Below are positions 60,741-64,000 of a stretch of DNA of 64,000 nucleotides, piece after piece. The stretch is from Apostichopus japonicus. Lineage: Eukaryota; Echinodermata; Holothuroidea; Aspidochirotida; Stichopodidae. The translations under genes were made by a program, and so were the position numbers. The first letter of the stretch is position 1, and every line of letters begins with the position of its first letter. The notes beneath the pieces are model-generated. The model was not told where the DNA came from. It saw nothing but the letters and a program-made list of their open reading frames with translations, and made no database searches. The stretch spans positions 6,114,501 through 6,178,500 of the forward strand of contig NC_092568.1 in NCBI RefSeq assembly GCF_037975245.1, read 5' to 3'.

Positions 60741-61462
60741 TTCTAATTTTGTACTATGTAGTTGTCGCCTGAGGTAAACTGATACGGTAGCAATCAGCTT
60801 AAAATCACTTCAGGGCCCCCCCCCCCCCCATGTTCAGTGACCGACTCGTGTAGGCACTTGGCCTATCAAGCACATAGTGACCCTTGTACCTCATAAAGGG
60901 AACTCAACCATTTGTGCTACATCAGATTAGTAGTTAATAATGTTTATTCTCATCTGCTCAACCCCCACCCCCACCCCCCCCCCGATGATAAATAGAATTA
61001 CGGATTTGATTTATAGCGTAAATTGAATGAAAAACCGCACCCATATATATACCATATGGGTGTATGAGGGTATGGGTGTATGTATACACTCCTTCAGTTT
61101 TATCTATGTTCAGTCATTTATTCCCCCTCCCCCCCCCCCACACACTTTTTAATTTTGATTGACGTCCGTGGACCAGAAGAACACATTTTTGGCAAAACGG
61201 CAGTAAACAGCACATACGTAAACACGCTGCAGTATGACGTCATATGACAAGCCAACATATTGGTATACCTTTAACAAGTGACTGACCACTCTTGTTTATG
61301 CTAAGGAGTTATTTCAAATTTCTATGTTTGCTTTCTTTAGTGTATCATGTGTGAATGTTATTACATATGTGCCTCAAGCTGTATATTTTCATAACTTCAT
61401 AACCGTTTACACTAATACCAGCAACAACAATCAGTTAAGTTATTCATTTCTCCGTTCATGAT

Positions 61463-61836
61463 TTAAAGGCATTGAAGACTCGCCCAATCCGCGCGCGGCC
61501 ATCTGAAAAAGTTAACTTTCCGTTGCTTGCAAGTGACGTTTTGTTCGTGTCGCTACAAAATGCAGACAGTACAGTAATGAAACGTGATACTTTGTTATCT
61601 TTAGCTGGAACTGAGATGTCCATCGCTGTATTGTTTGCACACTGTGCTGTGGGTATTGACTGCAGCTGTATGTACTGACCATACACTAGTGTCTAATTAC
61701 CGATGGTAGCAAGCTGTGTGTGTGTATTTTCTGGGATCGATGATGGTGTCTAACACTTCTGTTACACCTCATTCGAAACTAGGTCAGATTACCGGCATTA
61801 GACTTTTCTTTTTGCGCGAGTCTTCACACCCTTTAA
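61463..61836 (+). mobile_element. TTAA-flanked MITE, copy 3
   Basis: It is 374 bp, TTAA at 61463-61466 and 61833-61836, with terminal repeats as in copies 1 and 2. Open frames within it on both strands are short and shared only because the copies are similar. Confidence 0.88.
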
Positions 61837-63009
61837 GGATACACAGGCCTGCATATTCTCCATCGATGTATATAAAATACATGACTTCATTATGTACAGG
61901 GTTAGGGTTGCTATTTCGTAGACAATATCAGTCCACCATTCAGGGTAGAAGTTTCTGCTGGCTTCAAAAGTTACTGGACGTCTTTTGCCATCTGAAAGAT
62001 CGTGCCTTAAAGTTTTCCACTAATGAATGAAATTAGAATCTCACAGGTGATTAATATCTGCCCACACACAAGTTTAAGCAAGCGATAAACCACGAAGAAA
62101 GTGAATAGGTGAGTGAAAACTTGCTTTTAGGTTTGTACTATAACCGACCAATTAGAATCACTCTTTAAGGTCAGCTATGGCTGACAATTATAGTTCATAG
62201 TTGAAGACAATACTGGTGGTTTGAACACTTCAAAACAAATACCACATAAAAACCTATACATTGGAGAGCGTTTAGCTTTACCTATTTACATTCAGTCCTT
62301 CCATTTACTTCCTATATCTCCGCGCCAGATAACAGCGTGTATATCATTAGAATATCAGCGCCCGAAGTAACAAAGAATTGTGGTTAGATTAGTCCACTCC
62401 CTCCCGGACGCCCTCTTTTTACTTCCGCATACTCCTAAATGGTATATCATAGCGCTATCACCAATCAGTTTCGTACAAACGCATAATGTATATCGCCCAC
62501 CGCCTCGACTCCCCCTCCCCCTGCCCCCACCAACTCTCCATCGAACCACCAAAGAGGGATAAATTATAAACATTTTAGTGAGTATGTTGCATGTCATTAA
62601 TTTGATGATACAGTTTTGATGAAAAAGTATCTATGGGACATATTTAAATCTAGAATGCCATCATATAGTTACTGCCAACTTAACGTTTATTTTGTGTATA
62701 CATCATTTGACATCGTATTCAGTAAGTTTGAACAAGTTAATACGACGTCCATACGCAAACAGCGGATGCAATCCAATGACAAACAGGTGACGATTCTGTC
62801 AATTTTTCGACCAAGATATTTTCTGTTGTGTCTGCTAGATATTTGACTCATTACCGTTTATAAAATGATTGGATCAGCATTAATTCTCATATATTTATAT
62901 AAACAAGGAAACACGTTTTCGATTCCAGGTGTTCAGGATATCCTATATACAAATGTGCGCAGACTTTTTGAATAACATAGTATTTGAGAAAATGTGTTTG
63001 TAATACAGT

Positions 63010-63160
63010 AATACAGTCTACTTCAGTACAGTAGGCCATATCCCATTATACGTGTTCAATACAGTAGGCCATATCCCAGTATATGTGTTCAATACAGTAG
63101 GCCATATCCCAATGCTTGTTCAATACAGTAGGCCATATCCCCCAGTATACGCGATCAATA
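63010..63160 (+). repeat. About 35-bp tandem repeat, four copies
   Basis: The unit is TTCAATACAGTAGGCCATAT plus CCCAGTATACGTG with small variants. Confidence 0.88.
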
Positions 63161-63559
63161 CCATATGTCACTGCTCCCCCCCCCCCCTCCTCTCCTCCCC
63201 TTTTGAATTATTTTGTTTATCGACAAGGGCTTAGATGCAACATGGTGCATATCATTTCCATTCTACGAAACTACATTTGTGTACTGAAATTTTCCTTTCT
63301 TGGTACAAAAACTTCACCAATTTTTGGGGAAGAAAGGAAAAATACTGTGCATGCCTGCGCGGTTGAAAACCATCCGGTTATATCGCATATTGAAAAAAAA
63401 ATATGTGAATACAAATATATGGCCACTCAGAGAGATACTGCAACCGCGCGCGTAGCGCACATATTTCCCCCAAAATATGTCTGGGGGGGGCACTCTGCCC
63501 CCTGCTCAGAGATCATATATGCATGGTAGGATAACCTTATGTTAAGTGTTTACACAATG

Positions 63560-64000
63560 TGGTGTAGATCAGAGTTCGTTTAAGGTCAATAGGTGTCAAA
63601 ACTTGAAATTCTTTAAACACGATATCTCCTAATAGGAAACCTCCGTAGTTCTCATATTTTGCACGTGGCTTTCCTACAATAAGTGAAAGAACCATGTTGT
63701 TTTGGGTGGAAGTCAAATGTCATTTGGGTTCAGCAGAGGTCAAAATGTGCAAATCTAAACCTGAACATCAAAGGAGCTCATATATGCATGGTAGAATAGA
63801 CTTATATAATGTAATTTTTTTTAAAGGAAACTTTATCGGCTCTCATAGTTTGCATGTGGTTTTCCTATAATGAGTGTATAAGAACCCCATTGTTTTTGGT
63901 GGAGGTCAAAAGTTATTTTGGGTCATCAATGGTTACAATATATAAAGCTTTATAAACAAACATTTTGTAAACACGATATCCCAAGATCACAAAGTCTTTT
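63560..64000 (+). repeat. AGGTCA-rich tandem repeat, right-edge array
   Basis: It shares phrases with the array in POMT2 intron 16: 'taaacacgatatc', 'agaaccccattgtttttggt' and 'ggaggtcaaa.gt.attt'. Several units continue to the window edge. Confidence 0.65.

Larger units (their letters stand above)
60741..64000. other. Right-end intergenic stretch
   Basis: Besides MITE copy 3 (61463-61836), a 35-bp tandem repeat (63010-63160) and the AGGTCA-rich repeat at the end, it holds several C-rich homopolymer tracts (60815, 60965, 61125, 63175) and no recognisable gene. Confidence 0.6.

Noticed and set aside
62355-62597. Glycine/arginine-rich open frame on the - strand
   Set aside because: C-rich tract read backwards; no homology, start context or neighbouring exons.

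Overview
This is a window from a eukaryotic (metazoan) nuclear genome. The AT-rich DNA carries multi-exon genes with GT-AG introns and conserved animal proteins, with large introns full of minisatellites and DNA-transposon remnants. The repeat style and the receptor remnant suggest a marine invertebrate, possibly an echinoderm such as a sea cucumber. That species guess is inference; no sequence comparison could be run.

Three protein-coding genes lie head-to-tail on the + strand. (1) 179-3931: the last five exons of a mitochondrial ABCB10-type ABC transporter, covering the whole nucleotide-binding domain to the stop; its membrane domain lies left of the window. (2) 7090-16920: a complete ten-exon d4/Requiem (DPF1/2/3) gene of 405 codons, with a Requiem N-terminal domain, a C2H2 finger and two PHD fingers. 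(3) 21275-48899: a complete twenty-exon protein O-mannosyltransferase 2 (POMT2) gene of 737 codons. Every exon junction given here was checked for phase continuity. The proteins act in unrelated places (mitochondrial inner membrane, chromatin, ER), so no shared pathway is implied.

Right of POMT2 the window is repeat-dominated. It holds a decayed Ty3/gypsy-type pol region (about 52190-54650, - strand), a large foldback element (about 55160-56010), three good copies of a roughly 360-bp TTAA-flanked MITE (19462, 56692, 61463; the first lies between DPF and POMT2), satellite-like arrays, and a broken rhodopsin-type GPCR on the - strand (59547-60740). A hammerhead-ribozyme-like motif sits at 60061-60104.

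The most unusual observations are inside POMT2. The acceptor of exon 9 is tandemly triplicated (42-bp units) and the donor of exon 14 is tandemly quadruplicated (51-bp units). Both unit lengths are multiples of three and open in the coding frame, and the two sites bracket the exons that encode the MIR region. Several short inverted-repeat elements can be delimited exactly by target-site duplications (20494-20893, 36736-37261, 23505-23605, 28961-29265).
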